Translations under genes and position numbers: made by a program
Assembly: GCA_036186865.1 (NCBI GenBank)
Contig: AP025066.1
Span: forward strand, 18,565,337 to 18,629,336
Length of the DNA: 64,000 nt
DNA from: Eustoma russellianum
Taxonomy: Eukaryota > Streptophyta > Magnoliopsida > Gentianales > Gentianaceae
Reading direction: 5' to 3'
In this document: positions 23,005 to 34,577 of the stretch, piece after piece
Layout of the letters: the number at the start of each line of letters is the position of its first letter
Position numbering within the stretch: the first letter of the stretch is position 1
The notes under the pieces: model-generated
Told to the model about the DNA's origin: nothing
Database searches by the model: none
The model's input: only the letters and a program-made list of their open reading frames with translations

Positions 23005-25162
23005 TTTTGTTTAACCTTTTGCAGAGGTCGTTTAACTTGGCGCTTTGCATCGATTGATTATTCAAAACGGTTCATAACATTTGAGTTACTTGTTCCAATG
23101 TAGCCTTGGGTCTTTCACCTTCCTTTGATTTACTTGCTGAACCTTGGCTTGTAGCTTCTATCTTAAACCAAAAAAGATAAAAAAAAAATACCAAAAACAA
23201 GGAATTCGAGCGGGTAAATGAAAGTAGGATTTTGTGCACTCTTCTAACTTTCTTTTCTCTCTCTTACTGCCTTGTTTATTGATCAATCTTAGGCTAATAA
23301 AGGTCAATGATGGCAATAAACATAGGTGAATGTCAAGTATCTTACAATATGTCCGATGTTGCACTCTTGTGCATAATTTTGCTCCAAACTTGTTGAAACC
23401 GTGCCCAACTTGTTTTGGCCCAAACCCAGCTGTTTTTACCTCATATTTGAGGTCCAAATGAAAGTAAAAACAGGTCCAAATAGTAGCAAAATTTCTGGGC
23501 AAGTGAGAAAACAAACAGCTCACAAAAACGACACAAACGGCTCCAAAATAGTCTGGTTTCTTTTCAACTCGTTGATGGACCAAATCAGTATCTTCCAGTG
23601 ACTAAATAACCTTAAAACAGTAGGAAAAATGTCTCCAAAAGGTTTCAAAGTCAGCCAAACCGTGAGCTAATCAAACGGGTGCCAAAACTCACAATTTGCA
23701 CAAAAAAGGATACCAAATCACACCAAATAGACTCAAACGATTGAGACACCAACTTGAACGACTCAACTACGATTCAAAGAAGAAATGAGACCAAATGATA
23801 ACAAAGGCTGAATCAAAGAAAGACTAGGGGTTACCGTGTGCAATATTTAGTCAATTTTGATCCTATACGCTTATAATCACAATATGACTTAATGCATGAA
23901 AAAATCAAGTATTCAAGTATGTAATCAATATATGAGGTTCAGTCTATCATGTGAAAAAGAGAAGGTAAGGGCAGATTCCTTAAAGTTTCGCAAAGTTACT
24001 TAAAATGATCAAAAACGGTACAATAAGAAACCAACGTTTTCCCCTTTTTATTTTTCTCTTTTTCTTTACTTTTCTTTGCTCTTTTTCTTCTTTTCTTCCT
24101 GTTTTCAGAACGAGCAAGGTTCAGAAAATTTTGTTTTTGTTTTTTCTCCAGGGGTAAAATCGTAATTTTATACTTTTGTCTCAAAATTGGCCTTTTCGGG
24201 CAGAATGTGTAGCTTTCCATTGTAATCAATGGGGTACATTTAATTTCAGAAACACCCATGGAATAGGGAGAATTTTGCCCAAATCGAAACTAGATTTATG
24301 CAAAATTAGAGTTTTTGGACAAAATCTTGGATTTTTGGCCGATTTTAGGGTTTTTGGTGAATTGGGGGTCTACGAACTGAATTGATGGTAAATTTAGGTT
24401 ATAATGGATGGAAATTAAGGATATGGTTAGTCAATTTGGGTGTTGGCCTGGTTAGGGCTTAATTTAGGGTTTTTAGGTTCAAAATAAATTGGGGATTTTA
24501 GAATCTGATTTTGTTTGGTAAAATTGGGTTAGGAGTTTTGTTTGAGGGGTCAAAGAGGCTGTTTATGTGTTGGTTTGATGATTGGTGGGGCTGTTTAGGG
24601 GAGTGTTCGGCCGTGGGGGGTAGTGGGCAGTTTAGGGGTTTTTTTGCAATTAAGGGTTATGTAATGCAACGATTAATACTTGAACAATGATCAATGCATG
24701 AATTCAGCCACAATATGAAAAGTAAGTCATAAAATCGAAATCAACCAATAGCTTCGGTAGCAACAAGATTATTAAGACTAGGTGGCTTTTTAAGTTATAT
24801 GAAGCGAATTTTGTATGACTAAATTTTGATCCCAATGCAATGATCCTATGTGACCAAGTTATCAATAAAAGTGGTGATTTTTTTCTATATAGAATGTGCC
24901 AAATGATGGTGATTATGAATAACACAACTGACAAGGGATATGAGACCTCAAGTGAAGCAAAAATTCAGTTTTTTTGTGCTACTTGGAGCTCTCAGCCTTG
25001 GGAGAAAAAAAGCGTCTGAATTTTTTTTAGTCATGACTCAAAAAGAAAACGTGTGGTGATGAAAAAAACGATGGAGACAAAAAAATAAGAAATGAAGAAG
25101 AGATAGGGAGAAAATGCAAGACATTTGGTGGAATTGAGTGACCTGCGGTTCTAAGACAAATT
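23005..25162 (-). other. gypsy 5' leader, non-coding
   Basis: About 2.1 kb between the gag remnants and the 5' LTR, with no sustained coding similarity. It is AT-rich with A- and T-runs. No standard TGG-initial primer binding site is visible directly inside the LTR at 25162. Confidence 0.6.
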
Positions 25163-26244
25163 TGATGCAAGCTACTGAATGGGTCCACTCTCCACCTCTG
25201 TCTTTTGTCACAAGGGTTTAGGCACAAAGAAGTGATCTTCTCCTTGCTTCCGTGTGTAGAAAACGCCAGCCTTAAGCAACACCGTAGACATCAAACATAC
25301 ATTGATAGACAAACCTTCAATAGGCCCTCCTATACGGCACTCTTAGCCTTGGCAAACACCCTCAAATTGCTCACTTTTGAGACTTATTGACCTTGATTTT
25401 TTGATGCAAAACTCAAGAAAACAAATTCCCACAATTGTAGAGATGAAAGAAACGTTTTTTATTTGATCAAATTGTGCCTTCCAACATTCGTCCATTAAGC
25501 CTATTAATGCTGAAATTTGCCAACTAATAACAATCCTAAAAATCTTAAACTCTATCCTCAAAGTCTATCAAAAGTTTGAAAAGAAATAGATTACAATTTG
25601 AACTAAAATTAATCTTGAAAAAGGTAGTTATCTTGTTCTTCTAGCCCAGCCGGTTTTTGCCCTCTTTAATGGACTTGTGATTGATCTTTGAAGTCGTGAT
25701 AAGCTTGGAATAATCCTTCAAAAAGTGGCTGAAATTTCATCTTGATTGGTCATGAATTTGAGTTCAACTTTCTTCATCTTTATTTTGAAAGTGGCCGCCC
25801 CCTTTGTCTTGAAGTGTAGATATGTTTGGCTTCATCTTGTTGTGAAGTTATCCTCAAGTTGCCATGTAGTTGTTGGAGAAGGGATTAGGACAAACATTCC
25901 TCAAGACAATATTCTCTTTAGGACAACATTCTCTTGAACATTCATTTCAAGACAACAACATTCTTTTCAAACCATTATTCTCCTACAAGGCAAAGTCATG
26001 AAGACAAGAATCATTAGTAATATAAAAGTTATGAAAATAAGAAATGAACATAGAAACGCACACACACACATATGTATGCAAGATTGGCTAAATGTCTTTG
26101 GTTTCAAGTAAATGAACCCAATGCTTGTTTGGCTCATCTTGCACATGCCTAAACAAGAAGCTTGCAACATCAAGATCAAGTTGTCTAGCTTTGCTTCTTA
26201 TTATAGGACCGGAAACATAATGATGGGATCCTTGATCCGCATCA
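25163..26244 (-). repeat. 5' LTR of the gypsy element
   Basis: 1082-bp partner of the split 3' LTR. The ends TGATGC and GCATCA are inverted copies of each other. It is clearly diverged from its partner, with several substitutions and small indels within the first 150 bp. Confidence 0.92.
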
Positions 26245-26357
26245 CACAGCCTTACCCTACACTTTGTGCAATAGACTATTTTCACGACTCGAACCCGTAA
26301 CCTCAATATCACAGAACAACAACCTTGCCAGTTACTCGAAGGCCTATACCCTCAAAG
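26245..26357 (-). mobile_element. Au-type SINE, 5' half with tRNA-like promoter
   Basis: Minus-strand sequence contains GCCTTCGAGTAACTGGCAAG (A-box-like) and GGGTTCGAGTCGTG (B box, 26283-26296). It continues into TGCACAAAGTGTAGGGTAAG, a hallmark of Au SINEs. Box A and box B are RNA polymerase III promoter elements. It is split from its 3' half by the gypsy insertion. Confidence 0.82.
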
Positions 26358-26369
26358 TTTAATCATAGT

Positions 26370-27351
26370 GTTTACTCTGAAGATCAATCTCTAAGGAACT
26401 AGTTATATTTTGACCATTTAGCATTCTAAAGACATTGTCCACAATTGCCCATATAGGTCATTCAAAAGATAAATCATTATTTCTAACCCTTCTTGTGCTA
26501 TAGACTATTATAAAACCTATCTTAGAGTCATATCCATAGTCAATTCAAGGGTCATACCTATTCCTCCAACACTATGATTCCTACTGCTCTAGCAATACTT
26601 TCTTCGAAAACAACTTTTCTACTCTGCCTATGATTGATTCATCATACCAACAAAAGACATTTGTATTAGTTTTGTAGAAACAAGCTGAGTCGAGGTATGC
26701 TGAGCCCAGCCTATGTGTGTCGATCTGAACAGGATAGTGGCCGAGCTGAGGTGAAACAAGAAATGATCGAAGTAAGTCAGCCGAGATAAGCTGACGAAGT
26801 ACTACTGCCGAGCTGAGGTAATCAAGACAGAGAAAGTAAGAACTAAGGTGAAGAAGGGCAATGGAACAGAATCAAAGTAAAGTGTACTGAGTCGAGATGA
26901 CGAGGTAAAGCAAAAGACAAGCAGCAAAGTTAAGGTAGAGTTGCACCACTTAGTCATATAACAAACATAGGATTTTTACTGGACATAGGGCCGAGCAGAA
27001 CAGGTAATTAGTCATTACCTTTGTAAACGGTTAGGAAACACTGTAAATAAACATCAACCACTGGACAAGTGGGAAAATAAAGCCGTTAGAAGTAGAAAAA
27101 CTCTTATAAAAGAAGAGTAACTTTATAAATTTGATTTATGACTTGAATGAATTTTCAAATACTTTCAATCTGGACAAGTTTCACATTAATTCTAACCAAA
27201 CTAACATGGAAATTACTTAAGTAGCTCATTTACCTCAGTCTAAAGAACCTGGGATCTGTGCGTTATAGGCTGAGCGTTGGAGTTCTTAGCATGGTCCTTA
27301 GCCTAAGAGAGATGCCAGACCATCAGTTTCTTTAAAGCTTTATCACTTTTG
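26370..27351. other. Non-coding stretch, possible unclassified LTR
   Basis: No gene. 26690-27010 is rich in variants of GCCGAGCTGAGGT. It is followed by a TATA-like CTTATAAAAGAAGAG near 27110 and CTGTAAATAAACATC near 27043, an arrangement like an old LTR promoter. No boundaries or target duplication could be fixed. Confidence 0.35.
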
Positions 27352-27353
27352 CC

Positions 27354-27384
<31 letters not shown>

Positions 27385-27385
27385 A
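27352..27385. repeat. Homopolymer junction C23 then A11
   Basis: About 23 consecutive C followed by about 11 A. On the minus strand this is a T11G23 run, able to form G-quadruplexes. The exact length may be affected by sequencing error. Confidence 0.85.
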
Positions 27386-28026
27386 TTCTAATAAGATATC
27401 TTGGTTAAGATATTACTGATAAGTTCCAGCTAGTGGACCATCTAGAATAATAAGAACAATTGGATTTAATAGTGGCTAAAATGACAAACTACTAAATCAA
27501 GTGGCTAAGAATAATTTATTGAAAAAAGTGGGCCTCAATCTTATTAAGATACAAAAGTCTACTTAAGTAATTTATTTTACGTTAATAACTAACTATAACA
27601 TATATGAGATAATAAAGTATCATAAATGTAAAGATACAAGTTATTGTTGCTTAAGGATATAAAGACATATGTATGTGTGACATACAAACATACGTACATA
27701 TATTGTACTCTAAATTCATAAACACCATTGTGTATAAAATTCATGTTTACCAAATATACATACATACATATATACATATACACACACACACATATGTACA
27801 TAAATATAAAGATAGTTATATACATATATACACATATGCATATATACATAAATATAAAGATACATATATAAATAAATATACATATATAGATCCATGTTAG
27901 CCAAACACACATACATATCAACCAAAAAATTGCTTTTAAGATTGATGTAAATTTAGGCAGAATATGGTATCGAAATAGAGATAAATGAAAACAAAAGAGA
28001 AGAGAATAGCCGAGACGTAACAAATG
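27386..28026. other. AT-rich DNA with (ATAC)n and (AC)n microsatellites
   Basis: No gene. 27640-27900 is built of ACATACAT/ATATACAT/ACACAC tracts. ORFs there (Tyr/Ile/Cys-rich) are translations of the microsatellite. Confidence 0.75.
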
Positions 28027-28718
28027 TTACACCGTCTTTAAAAGCAATTCTGCCTCCACAATAAGCAAGTAGACTATGCAACAAATGTTTCCCAATGTAT
28101 AACGGCTTCTTCCTTTCGTTTGCTCTACAAGAGAAAGTTTGACCTTATCTATTTGAAGTGTAATACCAGATGAAGAAAAAAAACACAACGAAGAAAGTTT
28201 GCAGGTCTTTTAAAGGCTTTTGGAGGATCAATTTAAAGTACATCAAAACTCATTTCAAAAGTATGTCAAAAGTATTTTCAAAAGTGTATCTATCTTCAAA
28301 ACATTTTGATCCCGGTATTTATAAAGTTCAATTTACAAGAAAGAAATTGATTTGACAAGAATTTAACTTTCCAAGTAAGTTTATAATTGTTCAAGATTGA
28401 AAGGAAGCGTTCCAAGTTACAAAGGGTTCATCATTTCATCTAAACAAAGTAGAAAATTTATGATGCCTAACACCGATCGTTCAATCAATTTTACCAAAAG
28501 ATGGATTCAAAATTTTGTAATGTTTTAACTCAGAACTAGTCACCGAACGTTCGTTAAATGAATTTACTAAACATTCAGTGAAGCGTTTGGTGACAAGACA
28601 AAAATTTTAAAATTGGACCGAACTCAGAGACTGAACTCATAGTTCATCACCGAACGCTCGGTCTCACTCACCGAATATTTGGTCACCACATAATTCAGAG
28701 AATGTAGAGTATCGTCAC
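28027..28718. repeat. Unclassified repeat R2, copy a, left part
   Basis: Shares words with 40660-41290: 'aacggc.actct..tttc.ttttgc' (approximate), 'taagagaaagt' type blocks and several 'ccgaac.ttcgg' motifs. The right part resumes at 31990 after the inserted LTR ('cca(a/g)tttta..ctc..caatcaa.ctt'). Similarity is old and patchy. Confidence 0.45.
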
Positions 28719-31700
28719 TGTAGCGCCCCCCGAGTCTACGATCTCAGAACGGTGCACCCGCCGTACTCTACTAAGAGAAGTACAAGGTGCCGGTACCAAT
28801 TGAATACACGTTACAACATGGACGTGGACAGATATAGCGGAAGCATCACAATGTAAATGTCTACAGAATATCAAAATATCCAGAAATACAGTTCGGGGTG
28901 CATAGCCCGTATAACATGCAAATCTCCCAAATAGAGTCCATAATACATATCCATTGGAAACGAAATATCTAGGTGCAAATCCGGGTGCATACTTCTGTAA
29001 TCAAGGATAGCCTATCTTCGGCTCGTCTTCCATGTATCATGCGTCACGGTCCCTTTTCTCTGCAAAGTTCATTTAAATGGAAAGTTTGAGCGATAGCACG
29101 ATTCGCCTAGCAAGTAAATCCCTTAGATCCGTCATGGGATCAAACATCCGGAGATGAGGTACTAAAATAATTTACCTAGTAAATACATGCACATCGGTCT
29201 TCATATTTACAAATAAAATTTAGCACATCCATCATACCGAAAACCATACACAAATCATTACAAATTATTTACAAATCCAATCCATGTTCATATAATTCTC
29301 CATGATTTATTCCATGATGATGCAATAATGATGCAAATGTTATAAAATAACGCAATACATGCCCATGTCCATATCTGGTCGGTGACCAGTCCATATCCAT
29401 AATCCATTCTATATCTATATCTGATCAGTGACCAATCCATATCCTATCTGCGGTGGGTTCGTGATTTCACAAACAAATGCTTTGTGTAATTTTCCATGTC
29501 AAAATCCAATGAATTCCACAAAATGTCGTGTACAATTGTCCATGTCCATTCGGTTCTACCACTATTCCATACAATATCCATATTTAAACATAATGCACAG
29601 TAAGTTCCATAATCAAATATAAGTGCACATGATCACGAGTGCTACACTATTCTATATAGTTAAAGCTTAACAAATATATCCATATTTTAACCAAATGTGG
29701 GCCACACCTTTGTGAGGCCCAAAGCCGAGACTTAGGCATAGTCCAAAGGGGAAAAACATTCTCCAAAATATACAACTACATACATGTTGAGGCCATTTTG
29801 CCCAATAAATAGGTTAGACACAAACATGGGCAACAGGTCCGAAATTTACATGCACACATACCATTATTTTTACAAGGCATATACATGAGTTAATTTCCTT
29901 CTAATTATCCATCACCAAAACTGTGAGGGCAAAGGTTCCATCACCCTCTTGTCCAAAATGTATACTCACCAAAAAGGTCATGAAGCTCACAACAATGACA
30001 AATATTTTGAAATCAAGTGATTAAGACCTCCATCATAAACAAGTATGTTTAACCTCTATAATTTTCAAGCCGCAACATAGCATATCACCCTAGTAATAAA
30101 GTTTGTCAAGTTAATTATGTTCGATCAAGGAGACTTTGTACCATTATGGCCAAGAGCACAAGTATGTTTAACCTCTATAATTTTCAAGCCGCAACATAGC
30201 ATATCACCCTAGTAATAAAGTTTGTCAAGTTAATTATGTTCGATCAAGGAGACTTTGTACCATTATGGCCAAGGGCCTCATGGGGATATGAGTCAACAAG
30301 ATCATCATATAAGAACAAGAATCTTGTAATGAAATCTTAGCTAAATACATGCATCGTCATCTTCATGTTTTATTAAGAACTAATCCTGATCAAAGCCACA
30401 ATTCTCCCTTCATCTAGCCGAAACATGATCATACATACCAAGAGTCAAGATGATTATAGGTGAGAGCTGGCCTTATGGTCTAAAATCCTATTTGTGAGCA
30501 TACAAATCATGAACATGCTTCCTTATGGTTTAATCATTCCTATTCATCAATAATCATGGCTTGGCTTATACCAATCAACTCCCTATTCCTCTTCTCTTAA
30601 AACCATACCCTAGCCAATGCATATGAGCAAGAATGATCTTCATAAGAGACATGATTCACAAGTGAGATCAACAACCCTTAACCTACCAAACATGCAAACT
30701 TATCTCTCAACCTCTTACTTAAAGTGTGGTATTTTCTTCATTAATCATTGCTTACTCCTTCTTATGATACATAGTTTCTCTTATGATTACCCCCACAAGC
30801 TCATATCTAGTCTTTATCATAGTCAAATCACACATGCAAAGCCTCATTACTTGTTTTTCATATAACATATCTTGATTATACTCATATCTAGTCTTTATCA
30901 TACCCAAATCACACATGCAAAGCCTTATTACTTGTTTTTTATATGAATTGATTATGCTAATGAATGATCCATTTTTTTTATAGAACTTACTTGGTGCTTT
31001 TAGAAAAAAAAACATGAGGAATCTAAGAGATGTACTTGCCTATTTAACTTGATTCAAGTCTTGATGTGAAGGTTTCTTCCTTGATGGATGACCTAGATGC
31101 TTGCTTCTTCACCTTAGCTTGGAGATTCTTTCTTCTCCTTCCTTGTAGGTGTCACGGCTTGGTTAACCGAAAAAAATTGATGAGGAACTATGGATGGTGT
31201 TAGATAGGAGCATTTAGAATCATTTTAAGTGGAATCTTACCTTGGTACTTCTTGGTTTTTTGTTCTACTATCTCTTGGCTTCTAGGATTTAAAGAAGAAG
31301 GGGTGTCTTAGCCATGTCTTGAAGGAGTGATGCGAGATGAAAAGAGAAAGTCTTTCTCATTTCCTTTCTTGTTCAAGTCACGGTTTTAGGTAGAGTGGTT
31401 GAGATTGAAGAGTTTGATTCTTTCTTGGAGGAGGAAGGAGAGTTTGCTTCAATCTTGGTTTGAGGTGAAATGTATGAAGTGAGGAGTGATGAGAGAAGAA
31501 TTAGGGTCTCCCTTCTTTCTACCCTTTGGCGGCTACGACAAAGGTTGGGGACTGTGAAGTGGTGTGTGATGATCAAATACCAAGCATGGGTGGCTTTATG
31601 AAAAACTTGAAGGCTTTTTTCCCTCCCCCAAGGTCCATTCCGCCACCACACATGGGGTGGGGGTACTTTTTCTATTTTCCAAACATATGTAAGAGGGAGC

Positions 31701-31989
31701 AATGGTCCTCCCATGTCTAATTTGTTTTCCTTTTATTTAAGTGAGACAAATATTTGTCCCGTGTTTTTTTATCTATTTATCTTGTGTAGTAACACTTAAA
31801 TGTTACATTACTCATTCTATCTTACGACTATTTACTTACCATCCACTACTCATTAAATATCTTACTCCTATTTACTTAGATTATAATGATATGGTCATAC
31901 AACAAGTCAAGTATAACATCATAGCCGCTTGGTACACTACCTTAGTATGTTTCATATTATTGGGGCAAAAAGAAAACAAGGGTGTGACA
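28719..31989 (+). mobile_element. Solo LTR, Tekay-like, 3271 bp
   Basis: Starts TGTAGCGCCCCCCG and ends GGGTGTGACA. The start matches the LTRs at 62037 and 13491 in layout. Flanks are GTCAC (28714-28718) and GTCTC (31990-31994), a 4 of 5 match, so the target duplication is imperfect. It interrupts repeat R2. No pol motifs are present. The interior is AT-rich with short chance ORFs only. Confidence 0.75.
30039..30270. repeat. 119-bp tandem duplication inside the solo LTR
   Basis: Units start at 30039 and 30158 with 'acaagtatgtttaacctcta' and run to 'ccattatggccaag'. They look identical, so the duplication is recent. A second, looser duplication of about 85 bp lies at about 30799-30945. Confidence 0.9.
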
Positions 31990-33932
31990 GTCTCAATCAT
32001 CGAATCCAAGTTTTAGTTCAGTCTCCAATCAACCTTCTTAAATATTTTTACATAAAATTGGAGTGTTTCCTAAAGCACTTTGATGTGCTTTTTCCAACAA
32101 TCCCTCACATGATCCAACATTTATATAAGAACATTCATGAACAATTATACACTAACACATTTGGCATTAAACAAAGATAATGACACATTAAGGATAAAAC
32201 GACTTGCGTCTTCAATTTCTCCACTTGTCAGATGGAGTTATATAAATGGATATAAGATGACATAGAGACCTTGAATCATATTTCATTAATGTTTATATGA
32301 ACAACCAAAAGACATGTGATTGCTTACTTCATACAAGCTTGCAGTTTGGTGTGATTCTAGTTTCAAGTTTTCATAAGCGTCGTAGTAGTTATTATAAACT
32401 TTCATAGGAAGCGACACCACTTTCACACTTATACATGTAAAATTCATCAAGTGTGCATTGCTCATACTGCCATGAACATGACTATGAATTTCACTAAGAG
32501 ATTTCTAAACTCTTATCCTCATAAACTTGCAGCAAGCACCATCTACATCAACATCAAAGGGAGGGACAAGTTTGATAGTGCTGATTAGAACTCTTCTATG
32601 ACTTGTTTTTACCACATTAAACATCGTTCTTAGGATCTCTATTGATAGTACGTTGGGTTGCCATCATAGAGAGATCTATGTTACAGAACTAACTTACACT
32701 TAGCACTTATCGGGTCACTCTCATGTACTTTACATTGTCTATGATTTACCCCCAAATAGATTTTACTAACCATTCTCATATGTCTCACATTGTTTATGAT
32801 TTACCCCAAAAAGACTCATAAGCATGTATAACGTTGTATTATTCTTCAAGTTCTAGCACATTCTATGAATCACTTAACAAAACATCTCATTAGCCCATAA
32901 AAACTAACTATAAACAAGCATGGAAACATTGAATTTTGTTTATATTAACAAAATCATCAAACTCAAGTATAACAAAATGTTTTCATGAGCCAACTTCTTA
33001 AACAAATGTAATCATCATTTATACAACAACAACCATAACCAGTAATATCCAAATGAAATCAAAAGTTACCACTAGAGTCTGAGGAAGGTAAGAGGCAGAC
33101 AAACAATATCTCCATTCCAAAGAGTAAAGAGTTTTCACTGAATGTGACGCCGTTGCAGTTGAACTATTCTGCTATTATCCTATTGTACTTTTCTCCAGAC
33201 ATGGTACCGCTACGGTTGGAAGGTCGTGCTATTGTGCTAGTGTGCTTTTGCGTCACCGTCTCTTTACTTGTACCGGGGTATAATCTAGAATGCTAGGTAT
33301 GGTTGTTGTATATAATTCGAGAATCATGAACACCAATCCATTTAATGATTTTTTATCATTACTTTAATTGCAAGAATGAAATAAATCTGCATCTATTTAC
33401 TGGTATGGACGATCCATATTGCCTTGGGTATCCTTTAATTATATATCTTATGGAGAAAATCAATTTTTTTTTCTGTTTGGTCCTTATATTCCACGAATGC
33501 ATTATGAATTTATGAAGAACGTTTCTTCTATTGTAATAATCATAAATTACTACAAAAGTTACAAATTACTATACGCTAACCTCTTTTCCGATCCTACTGA
33601 GCGCATAACGCTTACCCTTTTGTCTTGTTGTCTTTTTCTATTTAAATCTTTTAACACAGGAATTAACAGCCGGGATATTTGTGATTTCATTTGCATTTAT
33701 CATAGTTTTGGCTATGGTTTACGTGGATTTTATGCATTCTTTTAAAGTTTGAATCATTCTAGATATTATCGATTTATAGTTATAAATTTTCCATATTATC
33801 AATTTACAGATTCGTTCCAAACAACAGCTTTCACGAATTTTTTTCCCTTTATTTTTCTTTCCTTTGGGTGTGCCTACGGTCTTTGAGAATCTTGAATCCT
33901 GTCACTGTTGATTAACCGAGTCCTTAAGTTCA
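31990..33932. other. AT-rich non-coding DNA
   Basis: 31990-32110 is the right end of repeat R2. The remainder shows no recognisable gene. A 108-codon ORF at 33419-33745 has no motif and AT-driven composition. Confidence 0.6.
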
Positions 33933-33984
33933 AACTTTCCTCACAAATAAGACGGAAAAATGAAGGGTTACGTTTAGCTTGTCC
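33933..33984 (+). repeat. Repeat R1, copy a, left part
   Basis: Matches 54737-54790 ('aactttcc.ctcaa'), and together with 39992-40520 forms one copy split by copia-2. Confidence 0.55.
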
Positions 33985-34577
33985 TGTTGAAAGTGTAGAG
34001 AATCCAGATGAAGAAGGGAAAGCAGAAGGTGCAGCTGGCGTGTTGGATGATCACAATGCTGGCCGTGACAATTGATGAAACAGTTCATCCCAATCGTTGA
34101 ATGAGAGGTTTAATCCATGGTATACGCTAGTTGCGTGATGAAGTGAAGGACCTTGAAGTGTGATCACAAGGTGAGCTGAAGGAGTGATGTACGGGAAGCA
34201 AGAGGTTCAGGGAAGAAGAAGGAGTCGAAGGCGGGAGAATTAAAATAGGGCGAAGTTACCAATTTGCCCCTAGCTGAGCTTCTATTGATAGTTTTGTAGT
34301 AAGGGTGTTTTTGTAATTTCAGGCGGAATTCTGTTATAACCGCCTCTTTCCTCTGTATTTGTTTCGATGGGTGTTGCATTGCAGAGATCAGAGAATCAAT
34401 CGAGCAATTATCCAATTCTCTCTCTAGCTTTGTTTCCTCTCTTCTCTCTCTAGCTCATTTTACTTGTTCTAGATTGATTTGATTCTATATACTTGTTTTT
34501 GGTTTGTGATTGAATGATGTTCATGGCATAATCGAAGCCTTGAACACTTGAACCGTTTGATCCTTGGTATTTTCACA
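33985..34577 (+). repeat. 5' LTR of copia-2
   Basis: 593 bp, starts TGTTGAAAGTG, ends TATTTTCACA. It contains CTCTCTAGCT pyrimidine motifs near 34425-34455 in the probable R/U5 part. A clear TATA box is not obvious; TTCTATATACTTG near 34490 is one candidate. Confidence 0.96.

Larger units (their letters stand above)
13095..26244 (-). mobile_element. Ty3/gypsy chromovirus-like element, minus orientation, old
   Basis: Bounded by LTRs with TGATGC...GCATC(A/G) ends (25163-26244; 13095-18462 interrupted) and by a perfect 5-bp duplication CACAG at 13090-13094 and 26245-26249. Minus-strand order is gag, protease, RT, RNase H, integrase, the gypsy order. The LTRs differ at many positions and every coding domain has stops or frameshifts, so it is an old, inactive copy. 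RT and integrase wording (RGIEYQIDF, YFDDILIYSK, STTFNVADLTPQ ending just before the LTR) resembles CRM/Reina-type chromoviruses. That lineage call is from memory and needs a tree. Confidence 0.92.

Noticed and set aside
27589..28023. 144-codon Tyr/Cys/Ile-rich minus-strand ORF
   Set aside because: Mostly a translation of ATAC/AC microsatellites.
33419..33745. 108-codon plus-strand ORF
   Set aside because: AT-driven composition, no domain, no splice or promoter context. Likely chance.
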